A stretch of DNA of 64,000 nt from Collybia mongolica (Eukaryota; Basidiomycota; Agaricomycetes; Agaricales; Clitocybaceae): assembly GCA_013420905.1 (NCBI GenBank), contig JAAXNY010000010.1, forward strand, positions 2,294,001 through 2,358,000, in the 5' to 3' direction. Below, piece after piece: positions 45,806 to 57,000 of this stretch (the first letter of the stretch is position 1; each line of letters begins with the position of its first letter). The notes beneath the pieces are model-generated. The model saw only the letters and a list, made by a program, of their open reading frames with translations. It was not told the origin of the DNA and ran no database searches. The translations under genes and the position numbers were made by a program.

Positions 45806-45923
45806 AGTGTTTTGGACGAGCCAGCAACCTCGCCGAACACACATGTGATCTTGTCACGTGATTCTAAGATTGTGTCAGCATTTTCAGCAATCATGATTGT
45901 AGATTTCACTTAACTCGACTACC

Positions 45924-48900
45924 ATGACTCCTTCATGTGCTTGTTCTCAATGTCATTCTAGGGAAAAACAATGGACAGTTGTATCCATCTGGACTATGGA
46001 GAAACATCAGAATGCTATGCTTTCTGGAGATGGGACTTTCTCCACTGCTAATAGCTTAGTTGGCTCTGATGATCTGGAAAGCCTCCTGGAAGTGGAAGAC
46101 TCAACAAATGCACCTGGTCTTGTGGGTCCCACCCCACTAGAGTTAGACAATATATTTCCTGGAGATGAGGCTCTATATGCAGCTAGTTATCTAACTGGGG
46201 AAGCTCCAATCAGAATTGAAAGCTTTTTTGAATACCAGCTACTGGATGAGGGTGAAGACCCATTGGGGGGGGACAATGACTCCAATACTGGAGTTAGAGA
46301 TCCCATTTCTGTGGAACCTGATCAACTTCCTCAACAAACTGAGGACTTTCCCTTTGAAATATCAGCTTCTGTTCAGAAACTCAAGGAAGATCTATTAAAG
46401 GGATATACATGTCCCAATGAAGCACCATCAGAAGAGCCTGGACTCCAGCCCTTGAACCAAGTGGAACATCTTAGCCTCCAACACTATATTGCTTGGAGGA
46501 AAACAAATGGAACTGTGGCAGCTTATAATGCACATAAATATGTTCTTGAACAAGCTACTGGAATTGAAATTCTCTCATTATATAAGGTAATAAACCTTGC
46601 TATGTCTAAGACCCAGCTATATCCCACTACTATTGATAAGTGCCCCAAAAGCTGTATTGCATATACAGGGGAATATGCCAATCTGGAGTTTTGCTCATAT
46701 ATGAGGGGGGGGACAAAATGTAATACACCTAGGTTCAGGAACATTGAAGCTAGGAAAAAAATTCCACATGTCCAATTCAAAACCCTACCCATTCTTGCAA
46801 CAATTAGAGCACTCTATGTAAATGCAGAAACCTCACAGCTTCTTTGACATCATGACAAAACCTTGCAGGAGGTTATAAAACTAGTAGGATCTGTAGCAAA
46901 GCCTAACAACTCATCTACAAAGTTTTGCTCTGATTTTGCATCTAGGACTATTCACCATGCCCTTCATTTAAAGGGGCTATTATCCTCTAAAAGAGATATT
47001 GCTTTAGCCATCTCAAGTGATGGTGCTCAGCTTACCATGAAAAAACAGTCAAACACATGGTTACTAGTAATACTACTTTTGAATTTTCCTCCTGAACTGC
47101 GGATAGGATCCAATCAAGTTATACATGTATTTGCTACACCAGGCCCACATCCTCCAGGGGATATAGAATCATTTTGCTATCCATTGTTTGAACAAATGGC
47201 ACAAGCAGATGCTGGAGTCTGGATGTGGGATGCTATTGATTCTTCATATTTTATCTTTCATGCTTGCATTACTATGGTATTAGGAGATATGCTTGGCTCT
47301 GCAAAGATGAGTGGAATGTCTGGTCACTCAGCTCTTCATGGGGATCGGTTTACACTTGTACAAGGTGCCAGGTCTAGTACTACAAAAGCTGCAAAGGCAC
47401 AATACTATCCCATCAATCCACCAAATAATGAGAAATATAATCCAGAGAGGCCTACTACATATAATCTTGCCAATCTTCCATGGTGGAAAGAGACTGAATA
47501 CTGGAAAACAATCAAGGAATTAGACCAAGCTTCCTCAAAGTGTGCCAGAGCAATAATTCAGAAGAATACTGGTATCAGTTGATTGCCCCTATGTGCTGCA
47601 AGTCCAGCATTTCTTCACCCATCCTTTTTCCCCATGGATCCATTTCATCTGTTTTATGAAAATTGCATACCATTTATGTGGGATACATGGACAGTTGGGA
47701 GCAAAGCATCAGAACTTGTTCACATCAATACTAAGAAAATTCAGGCCTTTAGTGAATTGATTACTGCTGCAATGGAGACACTTCCCCCATCATTTTGTGG
47801 CCCTGTACATGATCCCAACCTCAAACATCAGAGCAATTACAAAGCATATGAATGGATGGCTCTACTCCATTGGTATATCCTTCCTATGGGTATTGAGCTG
47901 GAATTTGACACTACCCTCCTTGAAAATTTCTCTGACTTTGTTGCAATTGTTGAAACAGCAATGACTATACAAAAACATTCAATGTCAGATCTTGCACTTC
48001 TAAAGCAGCTTGTCATAAAGTTTCTTCAAGGATATGAAGAGCATTATGTTGGGAATAATCCTGAAAAGATTTCAAGATGTTGCCTCTGCATATTCCAACT
48101 GATACACATACCAACCCACATCAGATGGTATGGCTCAATCCAACTTGGATCTCAAGCTACTGTTGAACAGGCCATTGGAGAGCTTGTGCATAAGATCCAT
48201 TCAAAGAAGGAACCATTTGCCAACCTGACAAATATCATGATACAGCATGACTTGATAAAATTACTTCAACTCTATTATCCTGAACTCATACCAAAATCAA
48301 GTGGGAAAAGAGCTATCCCTGAATCAGGCAGGCTAATGCAGCCACTAAAACTACAAAGTCTAGACTGGAATGGCTCTAATGGTCATCTCTCTGCAATCAA
48401 GCAGTACCTAGTAGCAACAAATTGCTTTGCAGATACTACAGAAATTGATACACAGTCCTGGAATATCCAATGCTTTGGAAAATTAAAACTCAAGAACCAA
48501 CAAACCCTACAAAGCAAATATAGTAACTTGCAGAGCTCTGTAAAGACCCTAAGATATTCCAGGTGGTTTGAGGTATGTATGTTTATTGCTTTAGTATATT
48601 AATATTAATAATCTATATGTCAGGCAAGCAAACCCAATGCCCAACCTGGTGAAATTTTTAGAGAGGCTATTGCATTCTATTCAATAGAATATGGAAACCA
48701 TGACAAGCTCATAATGGTATACAACCCACTTGGGCAGCTTCAAGCCCCTTCACAAACTGTCATTTGTGGAAGATGGCCAAGTCCCATTCAAATGGCTGCA
48801 ATAGAAACTATACATATACAGAATCTTGTTGGAATTTGGAAGGCAAAGTCTCAAAACATATATGTTTTGAGAAAACATCCTGGCCTCCCAGGCCTCACTC

Positions 48901-48959
48901 CAGCTGAAAGTGGGGCATCAATGGACTTGGAAGAGGAAAATGACTGGGAAGTCAGCTGA
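45924..48959 (+). pseudogene. tnp2-family transposase, three exons, one nonsense codon
   Basis: Starts MTPSCACSQCHSREKQWTVV with a C-x-C-x2-C cluster. After an acidic region it reads HLSLQHYIAWRKTNGTVAAY, CIAYTGEYANLEFCSYMRGG and FKTLPILATIRALY. An intron (46818-46869) joins to EVIKLVGSVAKPNNSS. tnp2 core: LAISSDGAQLTMKKQSNTWL, LNFPPELRIGSNQVIHVFAT, PGDIESFCYPLFEQMA, FHACITMVLGDMLGSAKMSG and MSGHSALHGDRFTLVQGARS. TGA at 47580-47582 separates IQKNTGIS from LPLCAASPAFLHPSFFPMDP. The frame continues FCGPVHDPNLKHQSNYKAYE, WMALLHWYILPMGIELEFD and HIRWYGSIQLGSQATVEQAI. A last intron follows RYSRWFE, and the C-terminus is acidic (MDLEEENDWEVS-stop). One change from an open frame. Confidence 0.82.
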
Positions 48960-49142
48960 TGTTGCTGATGTAATTGTATTTCTAAATTTGTTGCTGATGT
49001 AATTGTATTTGGTAGTATTTACATGACTTTTAAAGGACTTATGTCATTATACCTGATGTTTACCTGACTTGTTTAGACTTATTTTTTTACTGAGATTGAC
49101 AAGGAGGGGACGCGATGTTGTGGTGTATTTACCCTCACTTCG
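48960..49142. other. Junction between transposon cluster and oxygenase gene
   Basis: 183 bp. Contains a ~31-bp-period duplication (gttgctgatgtaattgtattt twice), AT-rich sequence, and then an abrupt switch to GC-rich sequence at about 49105, just before the oxygenase start. Confidence 0.5.
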
Positions 49143-50009
49143 ATGGCTGGCCTCGCCATAGACTTTGCGTCGACCCCGCTCGCCACGCCCTATGCCCCGT
49201 TCTATGCCAAAATCATCGACAACGTCTTCACCCCTGCCGAGTGCCGCTCTCTGCTTGCCCTCGTTTCTGCTCCTCCTTCCTCTGGGCCCGGCACCTCTAC
49301 ACTCCCCACCGGCTGGCACCCCGCAGCCCTTCCAACCGACGCCCCCACCCAAACTGTGCACACCGACTTCCGGAACAGCGACCGCGCCCTCGTTGTCGAC
49401 GCCCCCACTGCGGATTTCATCTACGCACGCCTCCGCCCCCACGTCCCTGAGCTACACTACCTCTCTCCTGGGGGCAGGTGGGCCACCATTACGGGGCGCC
49501 CGGGGAAGAAGCAGGGCCCTACGTGGACACTCGCGGGCGTGAACCCGCGCTTGAGCTTCCTCCGCTATGGACCTGGGCACTACTTTAAGCCACACTGTGA
49601 CGGGCTCAATGAGGTAGAGGGGAGGAAGTCGTTCGTCACGCTTCATATTTACCTCAACGATGCCGAGGATGCAGGCAACAACGATAACACCGTATTAGGC
49701 TTGATTTCGTCTTCTGATCTCCCCTCTTCACCACCGGCCGCGTCCGCCCCACAATCCGATGTATCTTCAGAACCATCCGACCCGCTTTCCAACCTACAAA
49801 CTCCCCTCCGCGGTGGCGCGACGCGTTTCTGGACACCGAACAAGAGTGCTTTCCTTGATGTGCTCCCCAAGGCCGGGCGTGTTCTCATATTCCAGCAACG
49901 CATACTTGTGCACAGCGGGGAGCCCGTCATTGCCGGCGTCAAGTACACAATACGCAGCGATTTCATGTTCGTCAGTGGACCCGTCGAGGGCGGGGAAGCG
50001 CAGGCATGA
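49143..50009 (+). CDS. 2-oxoglutarate/Fe(II)-dependent oxygenase, prolyl 4-hydroxylase-like
   Basis: Intronless 288-codon gene starting MAGLAIDFASTPLATPYAPF, GC-rich unlike the transposons beside it. The double-stranded beta-helix motifs are clear: LSFLRYGPGHYFKPHCDGLN supplies His151 and Asp153. GGATRFWTPNKSAFLDVLPK leads to LIFQQRILVHSGEPVIAGVK, giving the third Fe ligand His257 and a 2OG-binding basic residue (Lys267). This is the P4Hc pattern. The substrate (protein prolyl or other) cannot be read from sequence. A ~40-residue Ser/Pro-rich insert (residues ~188-215) separates the strands. No signal peptide, so intracellular. The start codon lies within ~50-180 bp of transposon debris, so the promoter may be truncated or contributed by the element. 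Confidence 0.87.
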   Translation: MAGLAIDFASTPLATPYAPFYAKIIDNVFTPAECRSLLALVSAPPSSGPGTSTLPTGWHPAALPTDAPTQTVHTDFRNSDRALVVDAPTADFIYARLRPHVPELHYLSPGGRWATITGRPGKKQGPTWTLAGVNPRLSFLRYGPGHYFKPHCDGLNEVEGRKSFVTLHIYLNDAEDAGNNDNTVLGLISSSDLPSSPPAASAPQSDVSSEPSDPLSNLQTPLRGGATRFWTPNKSAFLDVLPKAGRVLIFQQRILVHSGEPVIAGVKYTIRSDFMFVSGPVEGGEAQA

Positions 50010-50381
50010 TCGGGTATGCATCCAGTCCATATATCGTCCCTGGAAATATCATGGGTTCAGTTCTTATTGGACTCTCGTCTTACGCACACGCTGTTAGGTC
50101 TAATAAGGAGCACTAACTCGAATTGACTGCAAGTTCTGTCAGGTAATGGGAACACGCTGCCACCAGCAACCACAAGTATCGGCGCCGGGGCTCTTGAGCC
50201 CCTTTCTATCGAGGAGATATAATGTTATTCCCGCATGCATGAATGCACGAATTTGAAAAGTTCACGATCCACCCATCACATTTCACTACTGTACATAGGA
50301 CACGTTAACGGTTGTACTCCACGGAATTCAATACCCAATCCTGTCTCTGTCTACGGCGTTCATCGAATCGCAAAATTTCCC
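50010..50381. other. Intergenic, 3' flank of oxygenase
   Basis: No gene. Leads into the leftmost unit of the secreted-protein segmental repeat. Confidence 0.45.
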
Positions 50382-50639
50382 TTAGACCCACCTGTGGCAA
50401 ACGCCAGTAGCACACTCGGCCCTCGGGCCATAGTATTGGCACCTGCCCGACGGGTTGCACTCAAAGACCCCAGAGAAGGACCCTCCGGTGCCGGCGGATA
50501 TGACCTCTCAGCAGGCACCGCAGTACTGGCCTTACGGTGTGCCCGCGGCGCAGGTGCATGGGACGTCGCGTTCCTCGACCGCTGCCGCGTGGACGGCGGT
50601 GAGGGCCGCAAGTGCGATGGGGAGAAGTTCGAAAAGTAT
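50382..50639 (-). pseudogene. Small secreted cysteine-rich protein, copy A (dead)
   Basis: Homologous over its full length to the intact copies at 52048 and 54224. The signal-peptide region (LPIALAALTAVHAAAVEERD) and the tail (FECNPSGRCQYYGPRAECAT, then HRW) are recognisable. Three lesions are visible: the start codon position is ATA, a TAA replaces the Gln codon of TPQGQYC, and an indel in the CPEV segment shifts the frame. An extra codon (GVCHRW) is near the end. A fortuitous ATG 18 nt upstream (50657) does not rescue it. Confidence 0.85.
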
Positions 50640-52047
50640 CCTGATGAAACGATGCATTGTTAAGGGGATGGTTGGGGAGCGGCAGAGAGTACGTACATGT
50701 TGAGTTGTGGTTGGAGGCAGTGCTGAAGTTACGCTTTAGTATAATTCTGATTCCTAGATCAACGAGGTTGGTTCTTTAGTAGACGATGCGAAAAAGTGAT
50801 GCACTCACTGCGTAAAAGAGCTATTCTAGAGTGAGCCGAATAAAATTTACACCAGTCCTCAATCTATTTATCCTGACGAAGGGGCATGTGAGAATCTGGA
50901 CAGCCACATGTAGGAGATCTGTTGTGGCGTTTGAGCCAGCATGGAGAGACGTCCATCTGGCGATACATTCCAATTCATGATCTTTGTCACCGGTTGACAA
51001 ATATTGGGAGCTTGGGCCCACTCGCTCGCACGACGATATCAGATAATGGGGGAGATTATGAGGCAGATGTTTCTCGTTTTATTCAGAAAACGGAGGTGGC
51101 TCTGATTCCGGTGGGGTTCGATGTTTAAAAGGTGGACTCACGCGTCATCCTGAGTAAAGCTCTGCAGGCGCTGCCCCCCGAAATTCGGTTCGGCACCGTA
51201 CTGCTGTCGGTCATGTGTCCCTCGACTGCGTAAGTGACGAATCCTGGGTGCACACCGATTCGAAATGCAGAAGGAAGAAAACCGTGGTTTTTTTGTTCAT
51301 GAAACATCCCTTGAAGAGCTTTTCGGCTGGCGTGTAGCACCACTCGGCATATCCTAATCAGGGTGTATGTGAGGACTGAGTGTGGCGCCAAAATCGGCCA
51401 CAACCGAGACGAAGTATCAGCTTGATTTTTTTTTTGAAGGCACACTAGTCGTGACTATTGGAAAGCATACATCTGGACGTGACGAACCACATCCTAGTAA
51501 GATGCATTGTAGTGGCTTTCTGTTCCCCTGAAGGGTTGGTTCCTGGCATATTTAGGCGGATTGAGGCTGACTGAAAGGGAGAGTCTTGTGGTTCACAAGT
51601 GCAAGTATTGATATTTGGGCAACATATATCGCGGGGCTGTATCAAGGGCAATGTTGTGTACATGGGTGTATACTTGCCCATACATCGCGCGAAGGCAGGA
51701 CGCACTCGTCCGATCGAGGCAAGAATCCAATCACAGAAAGTCAACATGAGATGCCGTGATCCGATCAATTGTTCCAAGGTCCTTCGGGGAGCATGAAGTT
51801 ACTTAGATATGCGCCCCTCTTCGAAACGGCCCGGACCACAACTATATATACGAGTAGCGAACATTGTTAATGCAACACGCCATCAAAAGCAACGTTCTGG
51901 TACACATTCCGATTCTAAAAAACACGTCATATCATATCACCTTCATATCATACACATACACATAACATGATAACACTCTTTCACTAAACTAAATAACTCC
52001 AATGCCTTAGGCTTCACTACATCCGTTCTCCTACTACTTGGACTTGC
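50640..52047. repeat. Segmental duplication unit A flank (non-coding)
   Basis: Non-coding 5' flank of copy A with blocks shared with the other units: ctatttatcctga at about 50866, ttgtggcgtt at about 50922, the ccccgaaattcggttc block at about 51175 and the tgaaacatccctt...tcggctggcgtgta block at about 51298-51335. No ORF accepted. Confidence 0.7.
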
Positions 52048-52302
52048 CTAGGTCCACCTGTGGCAGCCGGTCTCGCACTCGGTCCTCGGACCATAGTATT
52101 GGCACCCGCCCGATGGGTTGCACTCGAAGATTCCAAGGTATGATCCGCCAGTGCCCGCCCTTATGACCTCGGGGCAGAGGCCGCAGTACTGGCCCTGAAT
52201 GGTGTTCACAGCGCAGGCGCATCCGACTTGGCGTTCCTCGACTGCCGCCGCGTGGACGGTGGCGATGGCGGCGAGTGCGATGGTGAACAATTTGAACGAC
52301 AT
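52048..52302 (-). CDS. Small secreted cysteine-rich protein, copy B
   Basis: 84 residues from a single exon. Signal peptide MSFKLFTIALAAIATVHAAA, then VEERQ, which may be a short propeptide. The mature part has eight Cys (two in GCACAV, two in QYCGLCPEV, then ECNPSGGC, TEC and GCHRW), allowing four disulfides, and ends HRWT-stop. Composition and size fit fungal small secreted proteins (effector-like or surface proteins), but no named family is recognised. It is the middle member of a tandem segmental triplication. A TATA-like ATAAATA (minus strand, ~52540) lies about 235 bp upstream and is conserved in all units. Confidence 0.8.
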   Translation of the reverse strand: MSFKLFTIALAAIATVHAAAVEERQVGCACAVNTIQGQYCGLCPEVIRAGTGGSYLGIFECNPSGGCQYYGPRTECETGCHRWT

Positions 52303-54223
52303 TCTAGTGAAAGTGGCGTGTTAAGTGTGGTTGACAAGTCGGACGAACGATACAACGCACATTGCAGATTGTGGTTGGGATTGAGTAAAAATCAAAGTGC
52401 GTAAGCAGGTATCGATTCCTGGGTTAATAGTGTTAATGCTCCAGTAAATGGCATGAGATATAGAGTACTGACTGTGTATAAGAGCTTTTCCGATGAGGTG
52501 GGCTGAGTCCAAGGAGTCGAATCTTCGGGCTATTTATCCTGTAAGATAACTGTGTGAGAACCTGATTGACCAGGACCATGCGGTCTGCAGTTTGTGGCGT
52601 TCAAGTGGGGCGCACGGACATATGTAACGGCGCCCATTTAGCACAACATTCCTCTCCTGGATCATTGTCAGCGGTTGTAAACCTTATAAAGCTTCAAGCT
52701 CAATCGCACTGCCCTGCGGGACAAACGTAAGGATAATATATCTGGTCGTTTCCCCAGAGTAGCGTTAACATGTACCCCTACGATGCAATCTGTTAATAAT
52801 CGTAATTGTTGGAAATTTGGGTGTTTAAGCTATATAGCTTGAACGGCAATTACAACATAAGGGTATATCCGGTGAAATGATAATACACAGACTCACCTCT
52901 AAAGTGTGGTAGCATTGTTGAACTTCACCGACATTTTTTGTGGAAAAGCAGCATGCGACACCGACACTCGGGGCGAGGACCACCGAAATTATCACAATTT
53001 GGATCGGCGAGCGTGTGGGGCGGATCATAGTCGCCAGAACAGCCTAATGCATCGAGAAAACACGAGATGCCAAGGAAAATTAGCTTATACGTTAACTTGT
53101 TTTGTCCAGAGAATGCAGGGGAGCTTTTATTCTAATTTAATTCCAAAATTAGGTGTGAAGTATGTTGGACATTAGCGCGTAGCATTTGCTGGCAAAATCA
53201 TCCGAAATTCGGTTCAACACGTCTTTGTCAGACACGCGTTTCCTGGGCCGCGTCAGTGGCAAATGTTGGGCACACCAATTCAAAATGCAAAGGGCAGAAT
53301 CGTGATTTTTGTCAACAAAACACCCCTCGAGAGCGCGTCGGCTGGCCTACCGTAACACCCGGCATGTCGTAATGCACGTATATGAAGTGGAGCTCATCCT
53401 GTGTATGCGTAGTTGAAAATCACTGCACGAAGCGATGGATATCACCTTGACAGTCTTCAAGGCGTCCTCTGGCCATAGGGTCGTAACTGTTCAGAAGCAT
53501 TCATCCGACCGTGACTAGCCGTCTCCAGGACGTATCGCGAGCGGCGGTTTGGCAATGCCAGGAGACGTTTGAAGTGCCAAATAGCCACCTGGTCGACGTC
53601 TTGAACGCTTCCCTCGCAAAACAAGGTAGACTGAACCGAAAATTTCAGAGTAACACAAGATTTCGGATCCATGCACAGGAAGACCAGCTAATGGGGAGAA
53701 CCCTGTGTTCCATCCAAGTTTGTGGGACCAGGTGTCGGCGCTAGTTCGACGTTCACACATCAAGGGAGGATTGTGTAGTTTGTAGTTTGAAGATCCATTC
53801 TTTAGAAAATAGACGCGGCTGCGCGCCGTGCTCGAAACTGAACTAGTGTTTGCTTGGCAAGAGCCTCGATTATCATCGAACTGCTGTGATCCGATCAAAT
53901 GACCTCGAGATCAACTGCCAACAGGGGATCGACAACCATACCGAAAATTTAAACTCCTACTCGGAGCGCAATATCGCTTTGGGCTGTCCCCTTTTTTCGT
54001 AACTGCCGCACAAAGCGCCCCATAGCCGTTTAAGGGTCATGTTACCAATTCACGGCCTGACCAACCACTTGGCAAAATGTGACCAAAAAGTGTCCACATT
54101 CAACGCATCACTACCGCCTTCATACTATACACGTACACATAACACTACTACAACAATTCACGATCACCAAACTAACCAGTTCAACTCTTAAACCATGGCC
54201 GTTCACCAACTGCTAAAACAACC
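52303..54223. repeat. Segmental duplication unit B flank (non-coding)
   Basis: 5' flank of copy B. It repeats the blocks of unit A in the same order: ctatttatcctg (52534), tttgtggcgttcaa (52590), cgtttccccagag (52748), ccgaaattcggttca (53201), gtcaacaaaacacccct (53312), gcgtcggctggcct (53336) and ctgtgatccgatcaa (53882). Several short ORFs here are not conserved between units and were rejected. Confidence 0.7.
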
Positions 54224-54484
54224 TTACGTCCACCTGTGGCAGCCACTCGTGCACTCGGTCCTCGCGCCATAGTATTGGCACGCGCCTGATGGGCTGCATT
54301 CGAAGATCCCGTAGAACGATCCCCCAGTGCCTGCAGTCAAGACCTCGGGGCAGAGGCCACAGTACTGGCCTTGTGGGGTGCCCACAGCGCAGGTGCATCC
54401 GACTTGGGCATCGCGCTCCTCGATTGCCGCCGCGTGGACGGTGGCGACGGCAGCGAGAGCAACGGTGAGCAACTTGAACATCAT
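54224..54484 (-). CDS. Small secreted cysteine-rich protein, copy C
   Basis: 86 residues, closely similar to copy B: signal peptide MMFKLLTVALAAVATVHAAA, then IEERDAQ. Mature core VGCTCAVGTPQGQYCGLCPE, AGTGGSFYGIFECSPSGACQ, YYGARTECTSGCHRWT-stop. Eight Cys conserved in position with copy B. Differences include an extra DA before Q and conservative changes in the loop, so both copies appear maintained. Same conserved TATA-like site ~238 bp upstream (54722 region). Confidence 0.8.
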   Translation of the reverse strand: MMFKLLTVALAAVATVHAAAIEERDAQVGCTCAVGTPQGQYCGLCPEVLTAGTGGSFYGIFECSPSGACQYYGARTECTSGCHRWT

Positions 54485-57000
54485 TCTGATGATGATACAG
54501 CGCGTCAGGAAGGGTCAGGGCGTGGTAGGGACCTGGCGGCGTTACATACGTATCAGATTGTGGTTAGGATTGAGTAAAAATTAAAAGTTTAAAGTGAGAT
54601 TTAGATTCCTAAGGAAAGTATGTTAATGCGCTAGCAGAAGATATCAGGAAGTGCAGAGCACTCACTGCGTATGAGGGCTTTTCCAAAGAGGTGAGCTGAG
54701 TCAAAGGTGTCGAATCCTCGTCCTATTTATCCTGCGAGATAGCTGTGTGAGAACCTACTAGACAAAGAGCATGAGGTCTGCAAGTTGTGGCGTTCAATTG
54801 AAACACACAGAGTTGTGTGAGGCCACCCATCTGGCCTTACAATCCCTCTCGATCTTTGTCAATAATCATGGACCTTGTGAAGCTCCAAGTTGGGCTACAC
54901 TGCTCGCGCGCCAACACAAGAAAGGACATACCTGATCATTTCCCCAGAAGGGATGCCAACATGACTCTTGCCAGTACAATTGAAGTGGGTTCAAAGAGCC
55001 AAGGCGATGTTCACGTTACGGATCCTGAACAGTCTATATGCGTGGACAATATGCGTTGGTCAATTGAGGTTTAACGCTATTGGTTGAGGTTCAGTTCTTC
55101 AAATAGCATCCAATGAGGAGGTCAGACTCATTATTGACGATGGTTCGTACCTACTCAAAGTACCCTTTGATTCAGGACTTGGACCTGTTACATTAAGCAT
55201 ACGCGCAATCGCAAGTAGCATCTCTCAAAGCTAGTCAAACAGCGCTTCGGACAACTTTTTGTTTTGAAACTATTTCTTCAAGACATTGTTTGTACGACCC
55301 ACGACAACCCCAACATCATATTGACCGAGATGGAACTGTCCATGTCTCCCAGAACTGAAGACGTATTGCAAACGGCTCTGACAACCACCCGAACGACGAG
55401 CAGAGGGACGTGTGTGGCGCGTTGCGCTCGCCATCGTCCTTCCGCGGATTGCTTGACTAGGCATTCGAGAAATTATCAGCCATCGCAAGATGGGGCGATT
55501 ACTCTATTGATCATCGTTGAGCAACCAATCGATCTGAGCAGTGGTAAACATGTAATACGTACTGGAACGGGCTCTCATCTTTCTGCGTTTGCGTCTGAGT
55601 CTGCGGGATCTCTTTTTCTTCCACTTCTCTCTCATACTGCAAGAGATATCATATAGGTTACTCGATGGCAAGGAATGTCAATGGGATGGGTGCGCTTACA
55701 TTGAAGTTAATGGAAGAACCGGGAGAAACAGATTGTGGGGACGTGAGTTCAACGACTTTTGCAATATACAGACTCACCCCTCCAGAAGAAAAAGTCGTCT
55801 TGAATATCTTTACTTTGGATATGGAAACCCTCCGATGTGCGGCATCAACCTCACGCGCGCGGGTCACAGGAGCAACGATTAATGACAAGGCCGCGTTTCG
55901 ACATACTTGCAGTGGATCGTCCTCTCAATACAAGTCTATTGATACGGAAAGGCGTCGGATACGAGGGAGATTGCGAGGAAGATGTAGCATGGTATGGTAC
56001 CAAGGCCGGGCCGCCTGCGACGTCTAAAAAAAGAGCCTCAGTCATCTTTGATTTCGAGGCGTGCGTGCGTCGGCCTTCGTAACATTTCGCTGTCAGCGGT
56101 CATGTGTACCCTGCTAGCGCCTATGAAAATCGCGGTGCAACGGAGGGGTGGTCTTGATATATGTGACCATTGTCAACACTATCGCTTGAGGATCTCGTCG
56201 GCTAGCCTACTGCAGCGCCCGGCATGTTGTACATTCCAGAAGTGGAGCCCGTGCTGTCGGTGTACAGTCGATATACCGCATATAGAGATGAGCATCAACT
56301 CGATGTCCTTAAAATGTGCAAGGCCAGGGGGTCGCGATTCTAGAGGGAGGTGACTGCGGAGTGTTGATCGGACTGGTTAATAGAATCGCTATAAAGACGG
56401 ATGCTTTGGGTATCCTGTATAGATCCCTTGAATACTAATCACTCTGAGAGCTCGAGTGAGCACACAATGCCTTGCACGGCAGCTTTCAACCACAAGGATG
56501 GAAATATCCCGCAAGGCCATGATATCTGCCTTTAAATGATTTATTGAAGAACTCAATCGTCTCTCTTGTGGTGTCTCAAAGGTCAGCTGTAGTTCCAATA
56601 CCGGATGAATATGAGTAGCAAGCTGTAGATAGAAAAACGTACGAAGAATGAGGTTGACTGATGTAGGCACGTATTTCATTGAAACAGATAGAGGTTGTCT
56701 TAAAAATCTGGCTCAGACAGAAAGTCAAGAGATTTCAAAACAGATATTTGACATTTATCTGCGCTGTACGAAGACATACATCAAGGATGTAAGGTAAACA
56801 AAGTCTGATAGAGGGAGGAAGCGTGCATGTGGGTAGGAAGTGTAAAATTTCTTGGGCGGGGTCATAAATCGAGAAAATCGTGATGTATTTAACAACACAT
56901 CTCGCATGGGCAGCCTGTTTGAAGAGCATGTCAGTGAGAGATGCTCTGTCGAAATCCGAGCACGAAGGAGGGCAGGAAGGAACGCAAGGTAGAGGGAATG
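54485..57000. repeat. Segmental duplication unit C flank and downstream intergenic
   Basis: Repeats the unit blocks: ctatttatcctgcgag (54721), aagttgtggcgttcaa (54783), gatcatttccccagaag (54932) and ctcgtcggctagcctactgcagcgcccggcatg (56196). Homology fades after about 56260. 56380-57000 contains no accepted gene. Minus-strand frames at 56389-56679 and 56735-56929 lack motifs. Confidence 0.6.

Larger units (their letters stand above)
42407..49090. mobile_element. tnp2-type CACTA transposon, decayed; boundaries approximate
   Basis: A divergent pair: accessory gene (minus, 42407-45805) and tnp2-family transposase (plus, 45924-48959), 118 bp apart. The right limit must fall before the oxygenase gene at 49143. 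A ~21-bp word (gttgctgatgtaattgtattt) is repeated twice at 48959-49012 and may be subterminal. The left limit was not found. Terminal CACTA sequences were not identified, so the extent is a minimum gene-based estimate. Confidence 0.7.

Noticed and set aside
52825..53898. Short ORFs between secreted-protein copies B and C
   Set aside because: Frames are not conserved in the homologous blocks of the other units.
55264..56353. Plus-strand ORFs in unit C flank
   Set aside because: No motif, no conservation in units A and B, and overlapping frames of similar length on both strands.
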